A stretch of 8,426 bases of DNA from NCBI GenBank assembly GCA_910576895.1, contig CAJTJZ010000085.1, positions 606 to 9,031 of the forward strand, written 5' to 3'. The position numbers and the translations under genes are program-made. This DNA is from an uncultured Lachnospiraceae bacterium (GTDB lineage Bacteria > Bacillota > Clostridia > Lachnospirales > Lachnospiraceae). Below the pieces are notes generated by a model. The model worked only from the letters and a program-made list of their open reading frames with translations. It was not told where the DNA came from and did no database searches. Below, one piece after another: positions 1 through 6,739 of the stretch (the first letter of the stretch is position 1; every line of letters begins with the position of its first letter).

Positions 1-1115
1 ATATAACTAAAACTCATATCATCTGCATATCTTGTATAAGTAATTCCTAACTTTTTGCATAAACCATCGATCCGCTTATCCATGTTTTTGCATATAATAT
101 TTGTAATCATAGGGCTTGCTGGAGAGCCTTGCGGCAATATCCTATCAGATGTTTTGATATATTTTATCTCTTCTTTTACTTCAAGCGGCATTCTTTCGCA
201 GTAAGTACAAATCATAGCAAGCAGTGATGCTATATAACCAGAGTATCCAAAGGATTGGTATAAGCCTCTTACACGTTCAAATGTAATAGTAGGGAAAAAG
301 TTTTCTAAATCAATATTGATCAATAAATCAGGGCTTGTGTTATGTGCCTTTGCACCTGTAAGGATAGACCTTGATTTGATAAATCCATGAGATAAGTCAG
401 AGATCTTGACCTTTTCCAAAATCTCATCTAAGATTTGTTTCTGAGCTGCTTTCAATTTTGTTTTAGGTGCAGCTATATGACGCATCCCGCCACTTTTTTT
501 TGGGATATCAAAACGGTAATAATTATCAAATGTAATAACATCCCTATGATATACCAAATAACGCAAAGTGTTGTATTCTATCTGTAAAAATTTTGCAAGT
601 TCTTTATCTGTTTCTATGACAGGCATCTGATTTTCTTTTAGTTTTTGTACATCTGTTTCTTTTTTTCCTAGCAGATTGGAATAGCCTCTTCCAATAAACA
701 GAATATTTTCTGCTTTCCGCTTATTCCATAATTCAGATTTTAACTGTCTTTGTCGTTCTCTCTCTGCTTTTCTCTCAGCTCGTCTGGCTATGGATTCTTT
801 CATAATTTCTTGGGCGACTATGGAGCGAATTTTTTCATAATCCCATGTATTTTGGTATTCTTTTTTTAAATGAGACAGCTTTTTTTCAATTTCCTCTTTT
901 TCTTGATAGGCATTTGATATTTTTTCGGAAAGTTTTTGAAATTCATCTAATAGCTTTTTCCTGTTTTCAAAGTCCTGTGCTGTTTCATTTTGCTGACGCT
1001 CATATGGCGTTGGCAGATTACTGGGCCAAAACCCGTATTCCTGCATTTTAAGAAAGGTAAATTCTTTTTTACCCATATTATTTACTAGTTTTCTATATTC
1101 GGCCTTTGTATCCAT
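1..1115 (-). CDS. Retron-type reverse transcriptase, C-terminus beyond the window
   Basis: RNA-directed DNA polymerase that should prime on and copy the retron ncRNA into msDNA. 371 residues are visible. Seen: RT1 region KKSGGMRHIAAPK (206-218); HGFIKSRSILTGAKAH (243-258), the place of the retron X motif NAxxH, here GAKAH; catalytic Asp in NIDLENFFPTI (D269); QGSPASP (329-335); YADD (363-366, D365/D366 catalytic). The window edge removes the thumb and the retron VTG (region Y) motif. Residues 1-170 are an unusually long N-terminal extension with a coiled-coil-like stretch (about 45-90) and a very basic Arg/Lys/Glu stretch (about 108-135). The ATG at 1115 overlaps the TAA of the upstream SWIM gene (TAATG), with GGAG 11 nt before it, which suggests translational coupling. 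Group II intron or DRT enzymes are less likely, given the X-like motif, the neighbours and the upstream ncRNA. Confidence 0.93.
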   Translation of the reverse strand, partial: MDTKAEYRKLVNNMGKKEFTFLKMQEYGFWPSNLPTPYERQQNETAQDFENRKKLLDEFQKLSEKISNAYQEKEEIEKKLSHLKKEYQNTWDYEKIRSIVAQEIMKESIARRAERKAERERQRQLKSELWNKRKAENILFIGRGYSNLLGKKETDVQKLKENQMPVIETDKELAKFLQIEYNTLRYLVYHRDVITFDNYYRFDIPKKSGGMRHIAAPKTKLKAAQKQILDEILEKVKISDLSHGFIKSRSILTGAKAHNTSPDLLINIDLENFFPTITFERVRGLYQSFGYSGYIASLLAMICTYCERMPLEVKEEIKYIKTSDRILPQGSPASPMITNIICKNMDKRIDGLCKKLGITYTRYADDMSFSY

Positions 1116-2872
1116 TATAGCAACATCTCCATAATATCATTGATTTTATATTCTTTTTCGTATTCCAAATTTTTTAGTTTTAATAATTTATAAGAAGCTA
1201 CATAAAGAGCAAGGATATGAGCACATGGTTGCGAAAGATTTCTCTCGCCTCTTTTAAATTTCTGGCAGCTACAATCTATCTTTGTAATTTGTCCATCTTG
1301 GTCAATGACAATTTCAGTAGAAGATAGTTGACCTTGTTCCTTGTATGTTGTCGTGAATATAAACTCTTGTTTGTGCGAGTATCTCACCTTCATATTGTCA
1401 AATGTAAGTTTGCTGATTTTTTGTACATCCATTTCAATATCAGAAACTTCATAAAGTTCCTCTGGAATTGGGGTATTGCATAAATGGCGAAAACGTACTT
1501 TATTATTTATCATATCAAAATAACCTTCCCCCCGTCGAAACAGCATACCTATGCCCGCTTTTATGCTATCACTTTTTTCATTTGGAAGATTACTGGAAAT
1601 TTCATCCATTGATAAACAACGCTTATCTTTCAGCAATTTATAAATATTTTTATAACAGCCTTTACCTGTAAATCCTGCCATAACGTTAAATGCGGTTCCT
1701 TTTACCCAATCATTAGAAGACCATGCGGAGAATCCAACTGTCATTTGCAACGTACCCATATCAGCACGAATAAATTGAGGCATTCCAAAACCTAAAAAGC
1801 GTACATAAAATGCTTTTGATAAAGGAATTAATTTTTCAACTACAAGCCAGCGTCTTCTGCCCCAGATTTTTTCTTCTCTTCTTTGGCTGCCCTGATAAAT
1901 GGTGTTTAGAGTAAGGACTGTTCCAAAAGGTTCAAACACAATCTGTATTCTTTGTCCGGGTTCTAAAATCCATTTCATATAACGAGGACTTTTTTTCTCT
2001 TTGTGCTTTCTTAAAAATGCACATATATCATACATATCAGAAGGGGAAAGCTCCAATTCAATCCCAGATAATGCCGCTGCAGAAGATACTTGATTAAAAC
2101 CTTTGATCCATGTTTCAGGCAGATCAATTTTCTTCTCTATATATTCTGGCACGATATCATTATCTATCGTAAAGCCTTCTGGATTGACAGATAATGTGAC
2201 ATCGGTATAGCTTCGAAATCTCTGCATTTCCTTTTCTAATTTGGCAGAAAAGTCAATATTCGTTGTTCCTAACTTTGGTGTCTGCAATAAATCAAATTCA
2301 TTCATAGCCACAGACAGGCAGCCATAAATGGATTCGTCAATCGAAAATGCTTCAAATGAAACCTGATCGTTATATACAGTAATGACAGGATCTAATACAA
2401 ACCATAAACTGTAATCTCTGTCCCTTATAAATTTCCAAAAATGTCGTTCAATTTTATAATAATCCTTCCATGTATCATATTCGTCTATTTGCTGTTGTAA
2501 ATTCTTTTGTATCTCCAATAATTCATCTATTTCATTTTTTTTATGTAAAAGTTTAAAATCAAAAGAATCCATTTTTTTCTTTAAAGACTCTCTTACCTTT
2601 GGCATGTATTTTTGGTGTGCCTTTACACGCCGTTCGATTTCTTCGTCAAGCCATTTAAAATAATCCGTTCTTTCTTTTGATTTTTTCCTCGTATCGGAAA
2701 CAACAATTTCTCTTAACATAAGCATAGCATCACGGAATAATAAAGGATGCTTTAATTTCCCGCAGAAAGAAACTTTTTCATCACGAGATAAGTCAGGACT
2801 TAGCCCTAAAGTCGTTTGGTTGTTAAGTTGTGTACATCGGGAAGGGCTTGCGTATTTATAACCTACTTTCAT
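1115..2872 (-). CDS. Winged-helix and SWIM zinc-finger protein (retron WHSWIM-type accessory)
   Basis: 585-aa protein, the probable retron accessory/effector partner named WHSWIM in type XIII retrons (recalled family; role inferred). Seen: a polar N-terminus followed by a conserved-looking block KLKHPLLFRDAMLMLREIVVSD (from residue 39); a charged coiled-coil-like helix (about 75-135); a mixed alpha/beta middle part; a winged-helix-like segment (about 405-464, helix NIYKLL, turn CLSMDEISSNL, wing GYFDMINNKVRFRHL); then a C-terminal SWIM zinc finger with ligands C534-x-C536-x13-C550-x-H552, all intact. SWIM fingers bind nucleic acid or protein. The start at 2872 has a weak AGGTAGG-like site 6 nt upstream, and an in-frame TGA lies just before it, so the ORF cannot extend. 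Its stop overlaps the RT start. The 705 bp separating it from the ARM gene is occupied by tnpB debris. Confidence 0.85.
   Translation of the reverse strand: MKVGYKYASPSRCTQLNNQTTLGLSPDLSRDEKVSFCGKLKHPLLFRDAMLMLREIVVSDTRKKSKERTDYFKWLDEEIERRVKAHQKYMPKVRESLKKKMDSFDFKLLHKKNEIDELLEIQKNLQQQIDEYDTWKDYYKIERHFWKFIRDRDYSLWFVLDPVITVYNDQVSFEAFSIDESIYGCLSVAMNEFDLLQTPKLGTTNIDFSAKLEKEMQRFRSYTDVTLSVNPEGFTIDNDIVPEYIEKKIDLPETWIKGFNQVSSAAALSGIELELSPSDMYDICAFLRKHKEKKSPRYMKWILEPGQRIQIVFEPFGTVLTLNTIYQGSQRREEKIWGRRRWLVVEKLIPLSKAFYVRFLGFGMPQFIRADMGTLQMTVGFSAWSSNDWVKGTAFNVMAGFTGKGCYKNIYKLLKDKRCLSMDEISSNLPNEKSDSIKAGIGMLFRRGEGYFDMINNKVRFRHLCNTPIPEELYEVSDIEMDVQKISKLTFDNMKVRYSHKQEFIFTTTYKEQGQLSSTEIVIDQDGQITKIDCSCQKFKRGERNLSQPCAHILALYVASYKLLKLKNLEYEKEYKINDIMEMLL
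1127..1130 (-). promoter_or_regulatory. Ribosome binding site supporting the RT start
   Basis: GGAG on the minus strand lies inside the last codons of the SWIM gene, 11 nt before the ATG at 1115. It supports that start over the next in-frame Met (residue 14), and it places RT initiation at the point where ribosomes terminate the upstream gene. Confidence 0.6.
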
Positions 2873-2926
2873 AAAATACCTACCTGCTACTCAAAATATG
2901 AACAAATATACCCATATCGAGATGTT

Positions 2927-2946
2927 GGAAGTTTTTACAAACATCC
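2927..2946 (-). repeat. Imperfect palindrome, probable right-end hairpin of the IS remnant
   Basis: On the minus strand GGATGTTT pairs with AAACTTCC around a GTAA loop: eight positions with one T-T mismatch. Position (close to the proposed element end) and form fit a subterminal transposon-end hairpin of the IS200/IS605 family. Confidence 0.45.
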
Positions 2947-2972
2947 CTTACTGCTTCATCGTGTATGCTTTT

Positions 2973-2993
2973 GTATCGAATCAATTCGAATAC
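2973..2993. repeat. Imperfect palindrome in IS remnant
   Basis: GTATCGAATCAATTCGAATAC folds on itself (GTAT with ATAC, CGAA with TTCG, one bulged A). It is the second hairpin in the 3' flank of the tnpB fragment and could be part of the element's right end or a relic of its omega RNA. Confidence 0.35.
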
Positions 2994-3097
2994 TACTCAC
3001 AAGTTCTGGTACACTCCACAGTCGTAAATTCCCGAAATAGCCTTCGGTACAAACCTACAAATACTGGATTATGCTATTTCGTAGGATACTGCATCTC

Positions 3098-3555
3098 TCA
3101 AATTAAGACTTGTTTTTGAATATTTTGTCTAGTAGCTTCTCCTCTCTTTTTATAACTGCGTTTTTTTAAGTCTTCTATTTCCTCGACAGACAACGCTGTG
3201 CTCTTTTTAACTGTTTCTCTACTTTCTTTAATTTTGCAGTTTTGTTGATATTTTTCTTTACCATACCATTCCTTATCACTGCAAATTCTTTTACTCCCAA
3301 GTCGATTCCTAGCCCGAAATGATTTAATGGGGGTTTCTCTATATCTGGAATATTTATTAAGACGGATTCATAATAGTTTCCTTCTTGATAAGAAACACAT
3401 CCACTTCTTATGATATATCCTTGTTTTGTTGTTGGTATGTATCCTTTTTCTTTTAATTTTATCCAACCAAGTGTAGGAATATTGATACGATGTCTTTCGC
3501 AAGAACAATCCTTTGGATTATTTTTCACGAAATACATCGTTACATCTTTAAACAT
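3098..3555 (-). pseudogene. tnpB: tnpB (OrfB) transposon-associated nuclease fragment, frameshifted
   Basis: TnpB is the RNA-guided nuclease of IS200/IS605/IS607 elements, usually about 350-400 aa. Here 126 codons (3175-3555) match its middle. INIPTLGWIKLKEKG is the typical beta-rich segment, and GLGIDLGVKEFAVIRNG is RuvC-I with catalytic D85 of the fragment, followed by NINKTAKLKKVEKQLKRAQRCLSRK. That frame stops at 3175, but one base shift at about 3180 continues the family sequence as EIEDLKKRSYKKRGEATRQN and on to a TGA at 3098. So there is a frameshift, no N-terminal helix-turn-helix part, and no RuvC-II/III or zinc finger. It cannot be an active nuclease. An in-frame TAG lies shortly upstream of 3555, so no longer start exists. 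Confidence 0.9.
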
Positions 3556-3577
3556 ATTTATCTATATTTTTGATTGC

Positions 3578-6343
3578 TTAACTTTTTTCCTTCTGAATCT
3601 GAGCAAATGCCACAAGTGCTCTTTCAGAATCTATTTTGCTGTTTGTGCCTCCAATATCAAGAAGTATATGTTCTATTTCCTGCTGCTTTTCAGGATGATA
3701 TTTCAAAAATATAGGAATCGTGTGATAGATATGTTCCTTGCTCTTTGAAACTTTATTTGGCAGATAAAGCAGTGTTTTTGCATAGTAAATATATAAATCT
3801 GGGTTTGTTTCCTTTAAGTTAGAAAAGACGTATTTCATTTTTTTAGAAAGATAAGCCTTTACTTCTACACATGGATGCTCCATCATACGAGGAATAAATT
3901 GTGCTGGAATCTCGTTACCATACCAGTTATCCAGTTTTTTAAGCCCATACTGATAGGTTCTTTCTATAGGAGAATCCAGTAAAATCATATGTAACTTTTC
4001 TCTTTTTTCAATTTCGAAACCTTTAAATACAAGCTGAGCGATTTCATTCAAAGAATATACATTACATTCAAAAAGCAGCAGGAGAGTGGTATTCCTTTCG
4101 GCAAGGATAGTCCGCTTTTGGGCTATAACCTCTGTAAGAGTTTTTACAAGCCTTTTTGAACCCGTTTCCAAAATAGACAAAATTAAGCTGTCTTTTGGAA
4201 GAGTGTCATTTTTACATGACTTCAGTAAGGATATGGCATTATATTCTCTCTCTGAAATTCTATTATACTGTAAATCAATATCTTTAAGTGTATCTTTTAA
4301 TACATCATATGGCATGGAGAATATAATAGTTTCCGTTATATCAAAAAGAAAGTTAGGAATCTTTCTAAGACTTGACAGCAGAGGGATAAAATAGTGCAGC
4401 AACTCTTTTTGTTTTTCTGTTGTAGCAGTATCTAGTTTGTCAACAGATTTTAACAGTAAATCTATAATCTGCTCGGAAAGTTCTATCTGCTGTTCCAAAA
4501 AACGTTCTCTTTTTTCGGCAGTTGATTTTAGAAAAACAGTATATTCTTCTATTGTAAAATGATTGATACTGTCTTCTAATACACTGTACCATGTTTCTAT
4601 CGTATCTAAAAATAAAAAATCAGCAATATCTTCTGGCTGGAAAGTTCCGTTTGTCTGTCTAAAGTATTTTTTAGCAGCATCCCATAATTTCTCCGATGTT
4701 GTATTCATTAAGGAAATCATAATGTCTGCATCAAATTCTTGTAATGCGTTTAATTTTTGCAGCAGTATTTTTTCAAATAATTCTGCCGTTTTTTTATAAG
4801 GTATTTTTGAAAGCACAATCAACTCTTTGATTTCATAGGAGTCAAATTTATGCTGTTCATCCGCCTTTTTCAATATGGTATAACAAAACTCATGTACCTG
4901 TGAAGCTTTTGCGTTTTGAACTACAAAAATAACATCTGCAAGATATCTGTGCCATATGGAATGTTCTGCTGCATCATTATTTACAATTATCTCTCTAAAA
5001 TACTTATTAAAAAAGAAATTAGAAGAGAAATCCTCATTATATAAATTGTCATGATCTGTATAGCTTGTCAGCATTTCACGGGCAGCCGTTATAAATTTCA
5101 TTTCATCTGTTGTTTGGTATTGGTCAAGTGTTCTTCTAAGATAACGTAAATAATAATTGTATGCACTGGTTCTGCCACTTCCTTTAAAATAACAGGTCGT
5201 TCTTGGAGCATCCAGATAGTAAGCTATCTTTCCAATTGCATCTGCCATACCATATGCCTTTGCTGTCTGTATAGTATTTTTAAATGCAATATTATTCACA
5301 TCTCTTCCATCTGTATAAGTATTTCTTTCATAAAAATCTTCACTTCCAAAAACATACAAAAGATCTTGATAAGCATTCGGTTTGTTTAAATATTCCTCAA
5401 GTTCTTCGTCCTTTAGCTTTTTTCCATATAACGTTAAATGTTTAATATGAAAATCCATTTCAGGGAGTGTTCTGTATATAAATTCTTTTTGCTTCCACAA
5501 TAACTTTTCGTCAAATAGGCTGATATATTGATTAATACAGCGTTTAAGTCCACTGTGATATGCTGCATTTGCCCATAATACATCACTTTTATCAATTTGC
5601 TTTGCAGTCTCTAATAAAATTGGATTCTTTTCTATCGTAAGCTCTTGGAAAATGCCACATGCCAGCTCTATACTTGCTACTTTTAAGATACGTTCATATT
5701 CTTCGACAGAAGGCTGCATTTTGATAAATTGGTTCAGATATTTTCTTCTTGTATATAATCTTTCCCTAGAAAACATATTTATAATACTTTCCATATAAGG
5801 ACTGTCTGCTTCAAAACCAAATAAATCACTGGGATGCTCAATTAATTCAAAATCCTTAAAATTAATTTGATTCGCTTTTAAATAAGCAACATAATCTGTA
5901 TAATTCTTTTTCTCATAATAGTCGAAAACAACTGTCTGTTTTATTCCATAAAATTCTTTAATAATATATTTCTTGTCAATGTCTATATACTCATGCCAGC
6001 CTGTACCTCTATTATATTCCCAATGCCTGTATGCGGTTTTATAACCTTTCCTATAACAAAGCAGGTCTTTTGCTTTGAAGTAATATGTATTTGGAATAGA
6101 GGGTAAATGTCCATTTATTCCATGAAAAATAGCATACTTCGTATAAGTTACTGTAGGATTTAACAAATATGCCCCTACATAATAGGAACGAGATCTTAAT
6201 TCCTGATCAATTTTTTGTTCCCCGTATAATATAAGTAAACAGGGATTTTTTTTGCTATCTAAACCCCAAAACAATAATTGGCGAATCGGAGGCTCGTCTA
6301 GTTTCCAGAGACGTTGTTGTTCCTCTGACGTTAAATTTCTCAT
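3578..6343 (-). CDS. Large alpha-helical repeat (ARM/HEAT-like) retron accessory protein
   Basis: 921-aa soluble protein, first gene of the retron operon and the likely ARM component of a type XIII-like retron (family recalled, not computed). Seen: an N-terminal mixed alpha/beta part rich in aromatic residues (LLFWGLDSKKNPCLLILYG near residue 25; many Tyr and Trp to about 135), then about 750 residues of amphipathic helices in repeated pairs. The last 150 residues (HPCVEVKAYLSKKMKYV, PDLYIYYAKTLLYLP, IPIFLKYHPEKQQEIEHIL) look like ARM/HEAT repeats. No nuclease, NTPase, TIR or membrane motif is visible. ARM/HEAT solenoids usually scaffold protein or nucleic-acid contacts, so a structural or sensor role in the RT-msDNA complex is plausible. 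The start is supported by AAAGGAG at 6357-6363, though its 13-nt spacing is long. The promoter at 6426-6454 lies about 80 bp upstream. Confidence 0.8.
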   Translation of the reverse strand: MRNLTSEEQQRLWKLDEPPIRQLLFWGLDSKKNPCLLILYGEQKIDQELRSRSYYVGAYLLNPTVTYTKYAIFHGINGHLPSIPNTYYFKAKDLLCYRKGYKTAYRHWEYNRGTGWHEYIDIDKKYIIKEFYGIKQTVVFDYYEKKNYTDYVAYLKANQINFKDFELIEHPSDLFGFEADSPYMESIINMFSRERLYTRRKYLNQFIKMQPSVEEYERILKVASIELACGIFQELTIEKNPILLETAKQIDKSDVLWANAAYHSGLKRCINQYISLFDEKLLWKQKEFIYRTLPEMDFHIKHLTLYGKKLKDEELEEYLNKPNAYQDLLYVFGSEDFYERNTYTDGRDVNNIAFKNTIQTAKAYGMADAIGKIAYYLDAPRTTCYFKGSGRTSAYNYYLRYLRRTLDQYQTTDEMKFITAAREMLTSYTDHDNLYNEDFSSNFFFNKYFREIIVNNDAAEHSIWHRYLADVIFVVQNAKASQVHEFCYTILKKADEQHKFDSYEIKELIVLSKIPYKKTAELFEKILLQKLNALQEFDADIMISLMNTTSEKLWDAAKKYFRQTNGTFQPEDIADFLFLDTIETWYSVLEDSINHFTIEEYTVFLKSTAEKRERFLEQQIELSEQIIDLLLKSVDKLDTATTEKQKELLHYFIPLLSSLRKIPNFLFDITETIIFSMPYDVLKDTLKDIDLQYNRISEREYNAISLLKSCKNDTLPKDSLILSILETGSKRLVKTLTEVIAQKRTILAERNTTLLLLFECNVYSLNEIAQLVFKGFEIEKREKLHMILLDSPIERTYQYGLKKLDNWYGNEIPAQFIPRMMEHPCVEVKAYLSKKMKYVFSNLKETNPDLYIYYAKTLLYLPNKVSKSKEHIYHTIPIFLKYHPEKQQEIEHILLDIGGTNSKIDSERALVAFAQIQKEKS

Positions 6344-6356
6344 AATTATAAATTAT

Positions 6357-6363
6357 CTCCTTT
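6357..6363 (-). promoter_or_regulatory. Ribosome binding site of the ARM-like gene
   Basis: AAAGGAG on the minus strand sits 13 nt before the ATG at 6343. The motif is strong but the spacing is longer than the usual 6-9 nt. No other start codon in this frame fits it better. Confidence 0.6.
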
Positions 6364-6425
6364 CTATCACTTTTACTTGGAAATAGAAATTTTCATTTTT
6401 ATAAGGTTTTAAATCATTATATAAA

Positions 6426-6454
6426 ATTATAGTATAATTTTGATATATTTTCAA
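6426..6454 (-). promoter_or_regulatory. SigmaA-type promoter for the retron protein operon
   Basis: Minus strand: -35 TTGAAA (6454-6449), 17-bp spacer, -10 TATAAT (6431-6426). The predicted start near 6419 gives a leader of about 75 nt before the ARM gene. It faces away from the ncRNA promoter at 6509-6536, with 55 bp between the two -35 boxes, so RNA and proteins would be transcribed divergently. Confidence 0.65.
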
Positions 6455-6478
6455 GCAATTTAATAAAATCTGATAAAA

Positions 6479-6521
6479 ATATAGTTGACATTTTTCATAA
6501 AAATATAATTGACATTTTCGA
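6479..6521. repeat. 24-bp-spaced direct repeat carrying two TTGACA boxes
   Basis: ATATAGTTGACATTTT (from 6479) recurs as ATATAATTGACATTTT (from 6503), one mismatch in 16. Only the second TTGACA has a properly spaced -10 box. The first may be a promoter-duplication relic or half of a regulator site lying between the divergent promoters. Confidence 0.6.
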
Positions 6522-6536
6522 AATATATGATATAAT
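6509..6536 (+). promoter_or_regulatory. Consensus SigmaA promoter for the retron ncRNA
   Basis: TTGACA (6509-6514), 16-bp spacer, TATAAT (6531-6536): perfect boxes, so probably strong. The predicted start is at about 6543, two nucleotides before the a1 repeat, as expected for a retron RNA whose 5' end is a1. This is the main evidence for plus-strand orientation of the ncRNA. Confidence 0.82.
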
Positions 6537-6544
6537 TTAACAAA

Positions 6545-6558
6545 GGTTAGATTTTCTG
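6545..6558 (+). repeat. a1 arm of the retron a1/a2 inverted repeat
   Basis: GGTTAGATTTTCTG pairs with CAGAAAATCTAGCC at 6740-6753: 14 pairs, one of them a G-U wobble at 6547/6751, and 11 consecutive perfect pairs at the inner end. The length is typical of retron a1/a2. It begins at the predicted transcription start. Confidence 0.85.
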
Positions 6559-6569
6559 GTCTAAATATG

Positions 6570-6588
6570 CTTTGGGGAAGCTCCAAGG
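6570..6588 (+). other. msr stem-loop
   Basis: CTTTGGGG pairs with CTCCAAGG around an AAG loop (8 pairs, two G-U wobbles). It lies 11 nt after the candidate branching G, where retron msr stem-loops recognised by the RT are found. A second minimal hairpin (GTTA, loop ATTA, TAAC) follows at 6591-6602. Confidence 0.65.
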
Positions 6589-6616
6589 TTGTTAATTATA
6601 ACTCATTACACCACAA

Positions 6617-6715
6617 TGTTCTGCGTCACTCGCAAGGTAGTTGCCACCGTACGGTTTTAAAAGTAGCCTGCGGCGAAAACCGTACGGTGGCACACCGTGC
6701 TAAAGTGTCAGAACA
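6617..6715 (+). other. msd hairpin with perfect 17-bp core stem
   Basis: The core stem pairs 6642-6658 with 6676-6692 (17 perfect pairs, ends TGCCACC/GGTGGCA). Its 17-nt loop (6659-6675) contains a mini-hairpin GCC-TGC-GGC. Below the core are further helices: GGT/ACC (6636-6638/6694-6696), GCA/TGC (6632-6634/6698-6700), CACT/AGTG (6627-6630/6704-6707) and TGTTCTG/CAGAACA (6617-6623/6709-6715). This long, interrupted hairpin is the expected msd template. Each core arm contains the self-complementary ACCGTACGGT (6646-6655 and 6679-6688). Confidence 0.82.
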
Positions 6716-6739
6716 GAGTATATGTTTGCTTTTGGTTTG

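Larger units (their letters stand above)
2899..3560 (-). mobile_element. Decayed IS200/IS605-type (tnpB) element between retron genes
   Basis: Fills the gap between the ARM and WHSWIM genes. It contains the tnpB fragment (3098-3555) followed, in the tnpB reading direction, by about 200 bp with three short hairpins: 3032-3047, 2973-2993 and 2927-2946. Subterminal imperfect palindromes are typical of IS200/IS605 ends, which lack inverted terminal repeats and target duplications. A short piece at 2997-3032 can be read as GIYDCGVYQNL-stop, resembling the Cys-containing tail that ends many TnpB proteins, so the RuvC-II/III and zinc-finger coding part looks deleted. The right boundary at about 2899 (minus GTTCA) is a guess. 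The left end and the first third of tnpB are gone, and no tnpA is present. Confidence 0.65.

Noticed and set aside
845..1051. Plus-strand ORFs within the RT and other genes (also near 1468, 2816, 2898, 3410, 4086, 4563)
   Set aside because: All are antisense shadows of well-supported minus-strand coding regions or of IS debris, with no ribosome sites or recognisable domains.
2873..2960. A separate promoter for the WHSWIM-RT genes inside the IS remnant
   Set aside because: Minus-strand TTGTAA and TATGGG-like boxes exist with about 18-bp spacing, but they match the consensus too poorly to call.
3175..3555. A functional small TnpB-like protein
   Set aside because: Only RuvC-I is present; a shifted frame continues the family sequence past the stop, and the N-terminal and other catalytic regions are missing.
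6485..6509. Upstream TTGACA with TATAAT as a second plus-strand promoter
   Set aside because: The spacer is only 13 bp, too short for a SigmaA promoter.
6353..6586. Minus-strand 77-codon ORF over the divergent promoter region, with an internal peptide repeat KCQLYFY
   Set aside because: It is the translation of the tandem TTGACA repeat and both promoters. It lacks a ribosome site and has unnatural composition, so it is a chance ORF.
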